This document shows positions 1 to 9,016 of a DNA stretch of 64,000 nt, in pieces. Position 1 is the first letter of the stretch. Every line of letters starts with the position of its first letter. Source of the DNA: JAPHTQ01 sp050288165. GTDB lineage: Bacteria; Pseudomonadota; Gammaproteobacteria; Thiohalomonadales; Thiohalomonadaceae. The translations under genes and the position numbers were made by a program. The stretch lies in the NCBI GenBank assembly GCA_050288165.1, contig JBNKDG010000001.1:62001-126000 (forward strand), read 5' to 3'. The notes under the pieces are model-generated. The model made no database searches. It saw nothing but the letters and a program-made list of their open reading frames with translations, and was not told the DNA's origin.

Positions 1-60
1 AATTTCCCCGCTCTTGCTATGGTTGGAACATAAGAACGACTGCGAAGGTACCGAGACTGT

Positions 61-2100
61 ATGATCTCGTCGTTACTCAATTTCTTCACCCGAGGCAGGC
101 AGGGGCTTACTCTGGCATCGCACCTGATCGCTATTGCCTCTGTGTTCGCAGTCATTGTTCTTAACAACTCCCGAAATCCTTTCTTCGAAGCCTTTGAAGC
201 CAAGAGCTACGACCTGCGTTTTACGCAGTGGCGTGGTGCGGTCAAGCCCAATGAAAAGATCGCCATCATTGCCATTGATGAAAAAAGCATTGCTGAATTG
301 GGGCGATTTCCCTGGAGCAGGTACGAGTATGTGAATCTACTTGAGCGACTGAGCAAGGTCGGCGCCAAGGCAGTACTTATCGATGCGTTCTTTCCGGAGC
401 AGGAGAGTGTTGAGGCTGACGGGGCCTTTGCCGCCGCGTTAAAGCGAGCGGGTAATGTAACGTTGTCTGAGGCGTTCACGCTGAAGGATTTGAAGGTTAC
501 CGGTGTGACGCGCAGCCTGACGCAGATCGAATCCAGCGCTGCCGGCGTAGCACATATCAATCTGTTACCTGAAGAAGATGGCACGATCCGGCGTAATGTA
601 TTGTTGCTGCAGGATGGTGACACTTTGGTCCCTTCACTCGGTCTGGCTGGGGCCATGGCGGCGCTGGATGTACAGACTTTTCAGGTCGGTCGTTCAGCGG
701 TGGTGATGGGTGACAGGGAAATTCCGGTAGATGAAAATAATGCCATCTGGATCAACTACGTGGGGCCTTCGCACAGTTTTCCCTACTACTCCTTTACCGA
801 CGTCGTACATGGCCGAGTCGATGCGGACAAACTGAAGGGCAAGCTGTTGTTTGTCGGTGCTACGGCACTTGGTATCTACGACCTGCGAGTGACACCCTTC
901 GACAGCAACTCTCCCGGGGTAGAGGTCCACGCTAATGTGGCCGACGACATTATCACGGGCCACTTTATCAACCTCTCGGTTTATGAGTGGTTGCTCGATA
1001 TCTTCTTCATCATTGTGCTCGGTTTCGCCACTTACTATCTGACCCTGCGTCTGCCCTATTACGGGGTCCTCCCCGCCGTTTCCCTGCTGTTGGCGAGCTA
1101 TCTCTGGATTACCTACCTGGCCTTCGTCGCCGGACACTGGCTGAGTATGATCTATCCGTCGATGGCCGCGGTGCTGGCGTTGATGACCGGCGGTGGCTAT
1201 CGCTATCTGGTGCTGGAGCGGTTGGCGCGGGAGATGCGTTCGATGTTCTCCAGTTATCTCTCACCCAAACTGGTGGCGCGACTGGAGCGCGAACCGCAAT
1301 CGGCACGTATCGGCGGTGACAACAAGGAGATCACCGTTGCTTTCACCGATATCCGTGGTTTTACCTCTTTCAGCGAGAAGCACAAACCGCAGGAGGTGGT
1401 GGCGCAGCTTAACGAATACCTCGATGCCATGGTGCAGGTGGTCGATCGCTTCGACGGTACGGTGGATAAGTTCATGGGCGACGGGATCATGGTTTACTGG
1501 GGTGCGCCGCTGCCGCAGACCAATCACGCCAAACTGGCGATGGGTTGCATGCTGGCGATGGAGGAGGCGCTGCAGCAACTTTGTCGCGAGTGGGAAGCGA
1601 CCGGTAAACCATCGTTCGCCCTGCGTGCTGGTGTCGAGTCGGGCGAGGTAGTGGCCGGTAACATCGGTTCACGCAGCAAAAAGATGGAATACACGGTCAT
1701 CGGTGATACGGTGAACATGGCGGCGCGGCTGGAAGGCGCGGCCAAATACTACGGTGTCGAGTTTCTGGTGGGTGAAGGGGTCTATCGTCTCTGTCAGGAC
1801 GATTTCCATTTCCGCGAAATCGACAATATCAGGGTGCTGGGTAAGGAAATTCCGACTACTGTTTATGAACTACTCGCACCTGCCGATGAGGTGTTGCCGC
1901 CGCTGGCAATCCGCTTTGCCGAGGCGCTGGAGATGTACCGTGAGCGGCGCTGGGACCAGGCAGCGCAGCTGTTTGCGGCGATAGTGCAGGAGTTTTCCGG
2001 TGACAGGCCGAGCGAGATATATCTGGAAAGGTGTTACTACTTCATCGACAACCCGCCGTTGGCGGAGTGGGATGGGGTGTTTAATCGAGTAGATAAATAG
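61..2100 (+). CDS. CHASE2-domain adenylate cyclase
   Basis: Membrane-bound class III nucleotide cyclase of 679 aa, predicted to make cAMP in response to an extracytoplasmic signal. An N-terminal membrane segment (about residues 20-37) is followed by a periplasmic CHASE2 sensor (about 40-300), three membrane helices (about 312-382) and a cytoplasmic cyclase domain (about 420-600). The two metal-binding aspartates are visible in FTDIRGFT (D430) and FMGDG (D474). The lysine in VDKFMGD and the aspartate in the VIGDTVNMAARLE motif are the residues that select adenine over guanine in this family, so ATP is the likelier substrate. The Shine-Dalgarno (AAGG, about 11 bases upstream) is weak. It lies 77 bases before the giant lipoprotein gene and may be co-transcribed with it. 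Confidence 0.93.
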   Translation: MISSLLNFFTRGRQGLTLASHLIAIASVFAVIVLNNSRNPFFEAFEAKSYDLRFTQWRGAVKPNEKIAIIAIDEKSIAELGRFPWSRYEYVNLLERLSKVGAKAVLIDAFFPEQESVEADGAFAAALKRAGNVTLSEAFTLKDLKVTGVTRSLTQIESSAAGVAHINLLPEEDGTIRRNVLLLQDGDTLVPSLGLAGAMAALDVQTFQVGRSAVVMGDREIPVDENNAIWINYVGPSHSFPYYSFTDVVHGRVDADKLKGKLLFVGATALGIYDLRVTPFDSNSPGVEVHANVADDIITGHFINLSVYEWLLDIFFIIVLGFATYYLTLRLPYYGVLPAVSLLLASYLWITYLAFVAGHWLSMIYPSMAAVLALMTGGGYRYLVLERLAREMRSMFSSYLSPKLVARLEREPQSARIGGDNKEITVAFTDIRGFTSFSEKHKPQEVVAQLNEYLDAMVQVVDRFDGTVDKFMGDGIMVYWGAPLPQTNHAKLAMGCMLAMEEALQQLCREWEATGKPSFALRAGVESGEVVAGNIGSRSKKMEYTVIGDTVNMAARLEGAAKYYGVEFLVGEGVYRLCQDDFHFREIDNIRVLGKEIPTTVYELLAPADEVLPPLAIRFAEALEMYRERRWDQAAQLFAAIVQEFSGDRPSEIYLERCYYFIDNPPLAEWDGVFNRVDK

Positions 2101-2177
2101 AGGACAGGGAACCGCCAGCGGACAACCCGGTCACACAGACGGTGTCGCGCCCTGGCGCGGCCGTGGGGATGGAATCA

Positions 2178-5100
2178 ATGATGCGTAAACTGACAGCCTT
2201 ATTACTCACGCTACTGCTGGCCGCCTGTGCCAGTACACCGGAGCTGCCGCCGCCCTCGGCCGGTTTCGCCAAAATCGATTTCGTTGCCGAGATAGCCACC
2301 CCCGGTTCACAGCGACTGCTTACCTGGCATGCGGGTAACTATTACTACGCCGCCAAAGACGGTTCTGTTCGGGTGGTGGATGAGAGCGGCAAGGCGCTGC
2401 ACAAACTGCAGGCCAAGGTGAGTGGCAATGAGGTGCTGAAGCATCCGGTGGCTGCCACCGTGGGTAACGGCCTGGTCTTTATCAGCGACAGCGCCAATAA
2501 CCGCGTCGCCATGTTCTCCCTTGATGGCAAATACCGTGGCGCTATTGAAGGTAGCGGTCCGGCGCAGTTGCGCGACCCTCAAGGCGTCGCCTTCTATGAC
2601 GGCGTACTCTACGTCGCCGACAGCGGTAACGACCGCATCCAGCTCTTCGGCGATAACGGCGTCTTCATCGCTACGTTGGAGATCAAGAGTGCGCCGGAAA
2701 ACGAGGCGGCGAAAAAGAAATCACTGCCCTGGGAACTGAAGCGTCCCGGCGGGATCGACATTGATGCCGAGGGCCACATCCACGTCTTCGACGCCGAGGC
2801 GTCGATGATCAAGGTTTACGATCAACACGGCGCGTACCTGCGCCATCTGGCACTGAAGGGCAAACCGGCCGGTTTCCGTGTCGCTGCCGATGGTATCTAT
2901 GTCGTCGATCTCAACAGCTACACCATCCAGAAATTCGATTTCAGCGGCAAGCTGCGTTTCTACTTCGGCTCCAAGGGTAAGGGGCGCTCCCAGTTCGAGG
3001 GGATCGCCGGTCTGGCACTGCACGATAACGAGCGTATCGCCATCGGCGATCCGGTAAAGGGCGTGGCCAACCTGTTCCAGCTTGAGGCGGGCGATGTCCC
3101 GGCCGTGTTGGAGCGCCAACTGGCGCGTACCTCGGTGCGGCTGCTGCGCACCGAGAAAGTGAATACCCAGCAAATCGCCTACCGCGATGGCACGCTCTAC
3201 GCCGTGGACGCGGAGAAGCGTGAGATTGTGCGACTACCGTCTGGTGCAGCGGCGCAGCGCATCGCCCTGGGCAAGGAGGTGATGCCCGGTGTGATGACCG
3301 TCGATAACGATGGCAGTATCTGGCTGGTGGACAGAAGCAAATCGCGCATCCTGCATCTCGATGCTGATGGCAAGCAGCTCGCCGCATTCGGTAGCGACGG
3401 CAGCGGTGCCGGTCAACTGGATGAGCCGAGCGATATCGCCATCTCCTCCAGCGGCGTGATCTTCGTTGCCGATCCGGGCAATAAATGGGTGCAGGCATTC
3501 AGTCGCGAAGGCGTGTTCCTCAACGTATTGCGTAACGGCAGGAGCGAACCGCTCAGCAAACCTGCGTCCATTACCATCGACAGCAAGGACAATCTCTACG
3601 TGCTGGATCGCGGTCGCACCACGATCACAACCTTTTCACCGCGCGGTGAAGTGCTGGGTGAATTCGGTCGCGACAGTAAACAGCCGATCCATCTCGATAC
3701 ACCGATCGACCTGATGGTCAGCGGTGACGAATTGATGGTGCTGGAAGAGGACGGGGTGAAGAGCTTTACCCTGGATGGGAAATACCTGCGCCGTGTCGGT
3801 GTCCGGGGTAACGGTATCGGTGAACTCTACCGTCCGACCGAGATCATCCCGGCCAACGGCACCGCCTACGCCATTGCCGATAGTGGTAACCAGCGCATTC
3901 AGGTGCTGGCGACACTGCGCAAACCTGCGGCACCGAAAGAGGTGGTCGGCAAGGGGCGTTCACACGGTGCCGAGATTAGCTGGCAGAAGAGCGAACGTCC
4001 ATACATAAAGGAATACACCGTTTACCGCGCCAGCGAAGAGAAGGGGCCATTCCTGCGTGTCGGTAGCGCTAGTGGCGACAGTTTTATCGATGGTGGCCTG
4101 ACACCCGAACAGCGTTACTACTATCGCGTCGCTTCGCAGGACCAATACGGCTACGAAGGCAAACCGAGTCCAGTGATCGAGGCGGTGGCAGAGAGGTACT
4201 CACCGGCAGTGATGGAGAATGTGCTGGTGGTGCCCGACGTGTGGAGCCTGAAATTGATCTGGGCGCCGCTGGAGACCGCTTATGTGGAGAACTACCGGAT
4301 CTACGAAGCGCACGGCGATGATCTGGTCAGGGTGGGTGAAACCAAAGCGAACGAATTTATCTACCGCGGCCTTAAGCCGGAGCAGGATTACGCCGTCTAT
4401 ATTTCGACTCTGAGTGTCGATGGCATCGAATCGGAGAAACTGAAAGTCCACGGCACTACCCGCGCCAACAATCGTGCGCCGCTGGTGCTGGAGACGCTCG
4501 ACATTACCGGCATCTTCTCCAACTCCTACAAGCTCTATGAGCGTGACGGCCTGGGCAAGGTGCGCCTGACCAACAACACCGGCAAGCCGATGGAGAATGT
4601 GAAACTCTCCTTCACCATCAAGAATTACATGGACTTCCCCAGTGAACTGAAGATCAAGCAACTCAATCCGGGTGAGAGTGAGGAGTTCCCGCTGAAGGCG
4701 GTGTTTAACAACAACATTCTTACGGTGACCGAGGATACTCCGGTGCAGACCAAGATGGTCGCCACCTATTTCGAGAACGGCAAGGAGAAGACCATCGGTC
4801 AGAACCAGTCGATCAATCTCTACGAAAAGCATCGTCTGCTCTGGTCAGAGCGTGGACGTTTCGCCGCCTTTGTTACGCCGAAAGATCCGGTGATCCTCAA
4901 CTACGCACGCAGTATCACCAACCAGTATCCGGACAGTCGTGATCCGGTGCAGTGGGCAGCAGCGGTATTTTCCGCGATGGGCATCAACGGCGTGACCTAT
5001 ACCCAGGACCCGAACAATCCCTATCAGGTGACGTCCAGCAATGTCGATACAGTGGACTATGTGCAGTACCCGCGCGAGACTATGGAACGCAAGTCGGGCG

Positions 5101-5912
5101 ACTGCGACGACCTGGTGGCGCTCTACTCCACCGCGCTGGAGAGTATGGGCATCGCCACCAAGGTGATTGAGGTGCCGGAGCATATGTTGATGATGTTCTC
5201 CACCGGTATTCCTGCCGATAGCGACAACTACACCATGGATAACATGTATGTGATCGAAGACGGCGTGTTGTGGGTGCCGGTGGAAGTGACTCTGGTGGGC
5301 AAGTCGTTCACCAGTGCCTGGGAGAAGGGCAGCGAAACCTACTACAAATGGAAGGACAAGGGTCTCACCCTGCTCAATGTCCACGACTCCTGGAACACCT
5401 ATAAACCGGCCAGCCTGCCGCAGTACGACTGGAAACCGGCGGCAGTGAAACGCGAAGCGATCGAGAAACGCTTCCCGGATCAGAATGCCACCCTCAATCG
5501 CATCGCCGCGCGTACCCGTATGCGTCCCTACCTGAAGGCGATTGAAGAGAACCCGAACGATCTAGATGCGCAGATCCAGGCAGGCATCATCGCCGCCCGT
5601 GCCGGTGATTTCGACACGGCGGAAGGTTATTTCAGTGCGGTGCTGGCACAGCAGCCGGATAATGCGCGGGTGCTGAACAATCGCGGTAACCTGCGTTACA
5701 TACTGGACAAATATCAGGATGCGGTCACCGACTATGAAGCGGCTGCTGCGGTCGATCCAGACGATGCGATGATTCATGTCAATCTGGCCAAGGCCTATAT
5801 GGCATTGAAAGATCTGAAAAGTGCATCCGCCGCATTTAAAAAGGCGGTAGAGATCGACCCGGCGGTGAAGAAACAGTACAGAACGATGGCGATTGACCTG
5901 AGCGACAAGTGA
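2178..5912 (+). CDS. giant lipoprotein: NHL propeller, FN3, transglutaminase-like, TPR
   Basis: Predicted lipoprotein of 1244 aa. The signal peptide ends in a lipobox LAAC (Cys17 from the chosen start). Many NHL-type repeats (D-G/N-R-I-Q-like turns) fill about residues 40-590, followed by two fibronectin-III-like domains (about 590-780), a region of unknown fold, a transglutaminase-like core with SGDCDD (Cys976) and a following His in VPEHM, and about three TPRs at 1130-1235. The third catalytic position reads WVPVEV, with Glu where Asp is usual, so activity is uncertain. The start was chosen at tandem ATGs (2178/2181) behind GGGATGGA; 2169 is an alternative. The architecture suggests envelope scaffolding or sensing; the function is unknown. 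The small gene at 5959 follows 46 bases later. Confidence 0.85.
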   Translation: MMRKLTALLLTLLLAACASTPELPPPSAGFAKIDFVAEIATPGSQRLLTWHAGNYYYAAKDGSVRVVDESGKALHKLQAKVSGNEVLKHPVAATVGNGLVFISDSANNRVAMFSLDGKYRGAIEGSGPAQLRDPQGVAFYDGVLYVADSGNDRIQLFGDNGVFIATLEIKSAPENEAAKKKSLPWELKRPGGIDIDAEGHIHVFDAEASMIKVYDQHGAYLRHLALKGKPAGFRVAADGIYVVDLNSYTIQKFDFSGKLRFYFGSKGKGRSQFEGIAGLALHDNERIAIGDPVKGVANLFQLEAGDVPAVLERQLARTSVRLLRTEKVNTQQIAYRDGTLYAVDAEKREIVRLPSGAAAQRIALGKEVMPGVMTVDNDGSIWLVDRSKSRILHLDADGKQLAAFGSDGSGAGQLDEPSDIAISSSGVIFVADPGNKWVQAFSREGVFLNVLRNGRSEPLSKPASITIDSKDNLYVLDRGRTTITTFSPRGEVLGEFGRDSKQPIHLDTPIDLMVSGDELMVLEEDGVKSFTLDGKYLRRVGVRGNGIGELYRPTEIIPANGTAYAIADSGNQRIQVLATLRKPAAPKEVVGKGRSHGAEISWQKSERPYIKEYTVYRASEEKGPFLRVGSASGDSFIDGGLTPEQRYYYRVASQDQYGYEGKPSPVIEAVAERYSPAVMENVLVVPDVWSLKLIWAPLETAYVENYRIYEAHGDDLVRVGETKANEFIYRGLKPEQDYAVYISTLSVDGIESEKLKVHGTTRANNRAPLVLETLDITGIFSNSYKLYERDGLGKVRLTNNTGKPMENVKLSFTIKNYMDFPSELKIKQLNPGESEEFPLKAVFNNNILTVTEDTPVQTKMVATYFENGKEKTIGQNQSINLYEKHRLLWSERGRFAAFVTPKDPVILNYARSITNQYPDSRDPVQWAAAVFSAMGINGVTYTQDPNNPYQVTSSNVDTVDYVQYPRETMERKSGDCDDLVALYSTALESMGIATKVIEVPEHMLMMFSTGIPADSDNYTMDNMYVIEDGVLWVPVEVTLVGKSFTSAWEKGSETYYKWKDKGLTLLNVHDSWNTYKPASLPQYDWKPAAVKREAIEKRFPDQNATLNRIAARTRMRPYLKAIEENPNDLDAQIQAGIIAARAGDFDTAEGYFSAVLAQQPDNARVLNNRGNLRYILDKYQDAVTDYEAAAAVDPDDAMIHVNLAKAYMALKDLKSASAAFKKAVEIDPAVKKQYRTMAIDLSDK

Positions 5913-5958
5913 TATCGCGATTGATGGATAACAGATAATAGAGATCGAGGAGCCGACG

Positions 5959-6381
5959 ATGAAAAAGACAATGATTCTGTTGCTGGGCATGATGCTGGCA
6001 GGCAATGCTCTGGCGGAGGAAGAGAAAAAGGCGGAAGAGGGGCTGCTGGATAGTCTGCGCCAGAAGATCGAAATGCTGATGCCGAAGAAAAAGCTGCAAA
6101 CCACAACAGCAGTCGGTGGCGTGCGCGGCAGCAAGGCAGATGCCAATGACCTTTATTGGAAAGGCGAAAAAGGCGAAGAAGGTATCGACGCCGATGAGCT
6201 GGCGGCCTTCGATGAAGCGCTGTCGCTGGCCGAAGCGGGCGAGATGGAGAAGGCCGAAGCACAGCTTGGCGCGTTCATCAAAAATTATCCGAAGAGCCAG
6301 TTGCGTGAAGATGCGGAACAGGCGCTGGTATACGTGAAGGAGAGGGCGCCGTTACCGCAACCCAAAGCGACTAAACAATAA
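5959..6381 (+). CDS. small secreted protein, TPR-like C-terminus
   Basis: Protein of 140 aa with a clear signal peptide (MKKTMILLLGMMLAGNALA, cleavage after ALA at about residue 19). The charged mature part is rich in Glu and Lys and ends in a helical segment resembling one TPR unit (about residues 85-125, with AEAGEMEKAEAQL). A good ribosome site (GAGGAG) precedes the ATG. It directly follows the giant lipoprotein gene and is closed by a strong terminator, so the two probably form a unit and the small protein may be a periplasmic partner. No specific family recognised. Confidence 0.75.
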   Translation: MKKTMILLLGMMLAGNALAEEEKKAEEGLLDSLRQKIEMLMPKKKLQTTTAVGGVRGSKADANDLYWKGEKGEEGIDADELAAFDEALSLAEAGEMEKAEAQLGAFIKNYPKSQLREDAEQALVYVKERAPLPQPKATKQ

Positions 6382-6396
6382 CTGCATATTTGTGAT

Positions 6397-6432
6397 GCGG
6401 GGCGCAGTGGTAGTACGCTGCGCCCCGCTTTT
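6397..6432 (+). terminator. rho-independent terminator
   Basis: A perfect 11-bp stem (GCGGGGCGCAG / CTGCGCCCCGC) with a 10-base loop is followed by TTTT. It lies 16 bases after the stop of the small secreted protein gene and separates that unit from lemA. Confidence 0.9.
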
Positions 6433-6478
6433 AGTTTAGAGTAACGAATATACTTACCGCCCACAGAGGAATCGTGTC

Positions 6479-7066
6479 ATGTCAGCAGGCTGGATAGTTC
6501 TCGGTATTGTTGTTGTTCTCGTCATCTATCTTATCGCCATCTACAACGGCCTGGTGGCGCTACGTAACCGGGTGAAGAATGCCTTTTCACAGATCGATGT
6601 GCAGTTGCAGCGTCGTTACGATCTGATCCCGAATCTGGTGGAGACCGCCAAGGGTTACATTAAGCATGAGCGGGAAACACTGGAGGCAGTGATTGCTGCG
6701 CGCAACCAGGCGCAGGCGGCAGCAGGCAAGGCGGGCGCTGATCCGACCGATGGTGCAGCGATTCGCGAACTGGCCGGTGCCGAGACCATGCTCGGTGCAG
6801 CAATGGGTCGCTTCTTCGCCCTGGCCGAGGCCTATCCCGATCTCAAGGCCAACCAGAACATGATGCAGCTAAGTGAAGAGCTGAGCAGCACTGAGAATCG
6901 AATCGCCTTCGCCCGTCAGGCCTACAATGACGCGGTGATGACCTATAACACCAAGTGCGAATCGTTCCCCGACAATCTGGTTGCCGGTAAATTCGGTTTC
7001 AAACAGTCCGAATTGCTGGAGCTGGAGGACAAGGAAGCACGCAAGGCGGTCAAGGTTTCGTTCTAG
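6479..7066 (+). CDS. lemA: LemA family protein
   Basis: Membrane protein of 195 aa with one N-terminal transmembrane helix (about residues 5-25) and a long helical soluble domain. The family signature around NAFSQIDVQLQRRYDLIPNL is intact and the length is normal for LemA. LemA is commonly encoded beside HtpX-like M48 metalloproteases; here the M48 gene starts 21 bases downstream, so the two are very likely one operon. The exact role of LemA is not settled; the context suggests membrane-protein quality control. Confidence 0.92.
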   Translation: MSAGWIVLGIVVVLVIYLIAIYNGLVALRNRVKNAFSQIDVQLQRRYDLIPNLVETAKGYIKHERETLEAVIAARNQAQAAAGKAGADPTDGAAIRELAGAETMLGAAMGRFFALAEAYPDLKANQNMMQLSEELSSTENRIAFARQAYNDAVMTYNTKCESFPDNLVAGKFGFKQSELLELEDKEARKAVKVSF

Positions 7067-7087
7067 GTTGTAGCGTAGGAACTCACC

Positions 7088-8938
7088 GTGGATTTCTTCG
7101 CTGCGCAAGACGACGCGCGCAAGAACACCCAATGGCTGGTGCTGATGTTCGGCGCCGCAGTGGTGTCGATCATTCTGCTGGTCTATCTGGCCATTGTCGT
7201 TATCACCTCTTATTCCAACAGCGCGCAGATGATGGAGCCGCTACAACTGTGGCGTCCCGATCTGTTTGTCATGGTTGCCGGTGGCGTTTCGGCGCTAATC
7301 GTTCTCGGCAGCCTCTATCGTATCGTTACTCTCTCTTCCGGTGGCGGAACGGCCGTTGCCGAATCGCTTGGCGGGCGTCTGGTCAGCCGTTCCACCCGCG
7401 ATCCGCTGGAGCAACGATTGCTCAATGTGGTGGATGAGATGGCCATCGCTGCTGGTGTGCCGGTACCGGAGGTCTATGTGCTGGATAACGAGCACTCCAT
7501 CAACGCTTTTGCCGCGGGGTATGATGTGCAGCATGCGGTGGTGGCGGTCACCAGAGGCTGCCTGGAACAGTTGAAGCGCGATGAGTTGCAGGGGGTGATC
7601 GGTCACGAATTCAGCCACATCTTTAACGGTGACATGCGGATGAATATCCGCCTGATGGGTTTCCTGCACGGCATCCTGCTGCTGGCGATTATCGGTCGTA
7701 TGGTGCTTGAGGGTGGCGCGCGCAGTCGCTCACGCAACGGTGGCGGTGCTGCGTTTGTCGGTCTGGCGTTGCTGGTGGTCGGTTACGTCGGACTCTTCTT
7801 CGGCCGCATGATCAAGGCGGCGGTTTCGCGTCAGCGTGAGTTCCTTGCCGATGCCTCGGCGGTGCAGTTTACCCGTAACCCGAGTGGTCTGGCCGGAGCA
7901 CTGAAGCGCATCGGTGGTTTCAGCGAAAACACCATCGCCCATCCCAATGCGGAAGAGGCGAGCCATATGTTCTTTGATACCGGCGTGGTGATGCATCTCA
8001 ATCTGCTCGCCACCCATCCACCATTGGAAGAGCGTATTCGACGTCTGGAACCGATGTTTGTGGGTGAGCTACGCGAAGGAAGTAGTGGCGAAGCAGCTGG
8101 ACTCTATAGTGGCATCGCCGCAGGTCAGGCGATCCCGGTTGAACCCGAATCGGTGCGTAACAGTGTCGGCAACTACGACGAACGACATCTTGGCTACGCC
8201 CATGAACTGTTAGCCGCAGTGCCAAAAAGTATTCAGGACGATATTCATGATCCGCTGCGTGCACGCGCAGCGATCTATGCCATGCTCGCCATGTCGTTGC
8301 CACACCCTTCGCAACAACTGGCGCAGTATCTACAAGGTGAAGAGTCGTCCACGATTTCGCTGGTGATGGATTACGATTTTAGTGGCGTGGAGCGTGCGGC
8401 AAGGCTGCCGCTGATTGAACTGGCAGTACCGGCGATTCGTGAGACCGACGGTCATGATGTCGAACGCTTTTTGCAGAATTGCCGAATGTTAATCGATGCC
8501 GATTCAAAGGTAACAGTGTTTGAATTTTCCGTGCTCTCTCTGCTGGAGCATGCTCTGGGCGTCAATAGTAAGGCATCACATAGTGCCGACCTGAAGCAGA
8601 TCAACGATGATTGTGCCTTGCTCTTTTCCGTGCTGGCGCATGCAGGCCATGCGGAGGCTAAGTTGGCAGAGAAGGCCTTTACTGTTGCATGGCAGCAGAG
8701 TCGCCTTGATGGTCTGGGACAGATGGTGCCGAGAAGCGGGATCAGTTTGCCGCGCTTCAGCGAAGCACTCGCAAGACTCAATGGTTTGAAATACCGCTTC
8801 AAAGCACAACTGATCGAAGGCTGTACCGCTGCGATCGCGGCTGATGGCAGGGTGACGATTACTGAAGCAGAGTTGCTGCGGGCGATCGGTGCCCGACTCG
8901 ATTCGCCGATTCCGCCATTATTGCCTGGCAGGGAATAA
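7088..8938 (+). CDS. M48 family membrane metalloprotease with TerB-like C-terminal domain
   Basis: Zinc metalloprotease of 616 aa related to HtpX. Two N-terminal membrane helices (about 17-40 and 57-80) precede the zinc motif HEFSH (173-177), two further hydrophobic stretches (about 195-245), and REFLADASAVQ, which holds the third ligand Glu. About 300 residues follow the protease domain; the last part (LIEGCTAAIAADGRVTITEAELL) looks TerB-like, so the enzyme is about twice as long as HtpX. The start is GTG, preceded by TAGGAAC. It probably degrades misfolded membrane proteins together with LemA. Confidence 0.9.
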   Translation: MDFFAAQDDARKNTQWLVLMFGAAVVSIILLVYLAIVVITSYSNSAQMMEPLQLWRPDLFVMVAGGVSALIVLGSLYRIVTLSSGGGTAVAESLGGRLVSRSTRDPLEQRLLNVVDEMAIAAGVPVPEVYVLDNEHSINAFAAGYDVQHAVVAVTRGCLEQLKRDELQGVIGHEFSHIFNGDMRMNIRLMGFLHGILLLAIIGRMVLEGGARSRSRNGGGAAFVGLALLVVGYVGLFFGRMIKAAVSRQREFLADASAVQFTRNPSGLAGALKRIGGFSENTIAHPNAEEASHMFFDTGVVMHLNLLATHPPLEERIRRLEPMFVGELREGSSGEAAGLYSGIAAGQAIPVEPESVRNSVGNYDERHLGYAHELLAAVPKSIQDDIHDPLRARAAIYAMLAMSLPHPSQQLAQYLQGEESSTISLVMDYDFSGVERAARLPLIELAVPAIRETDGHDVERFLQNCRMLIDADSKVTVFEFSVLSLLEHALGVNSKASHSADLKQINDDCALLFSVLAHAGHAEAKLAEKAFTVAWQQSRLDGLGQMVPRSGISLPRFSEALARLNGLKYRFKAQLIEGCTAAIAADGRVTITEAELLRAIGARLDSPIPPLLPGRE

Positions 8939-9016
8939 TTCACGCTATAGTTGACGCAGGATACCAATGGCTGATTGGGTGGCTATCAACATTTACACGG
9001 AAAAGGTACGGATTCT

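Noticed and set aside
2853..2870. A c-di-GMP riboswitch-like string (GGCAAACC).
   Set aside because: It lies inside a coding sequence without the surrounding GEMM structure; no riboswitch was found in the intergenic regions.
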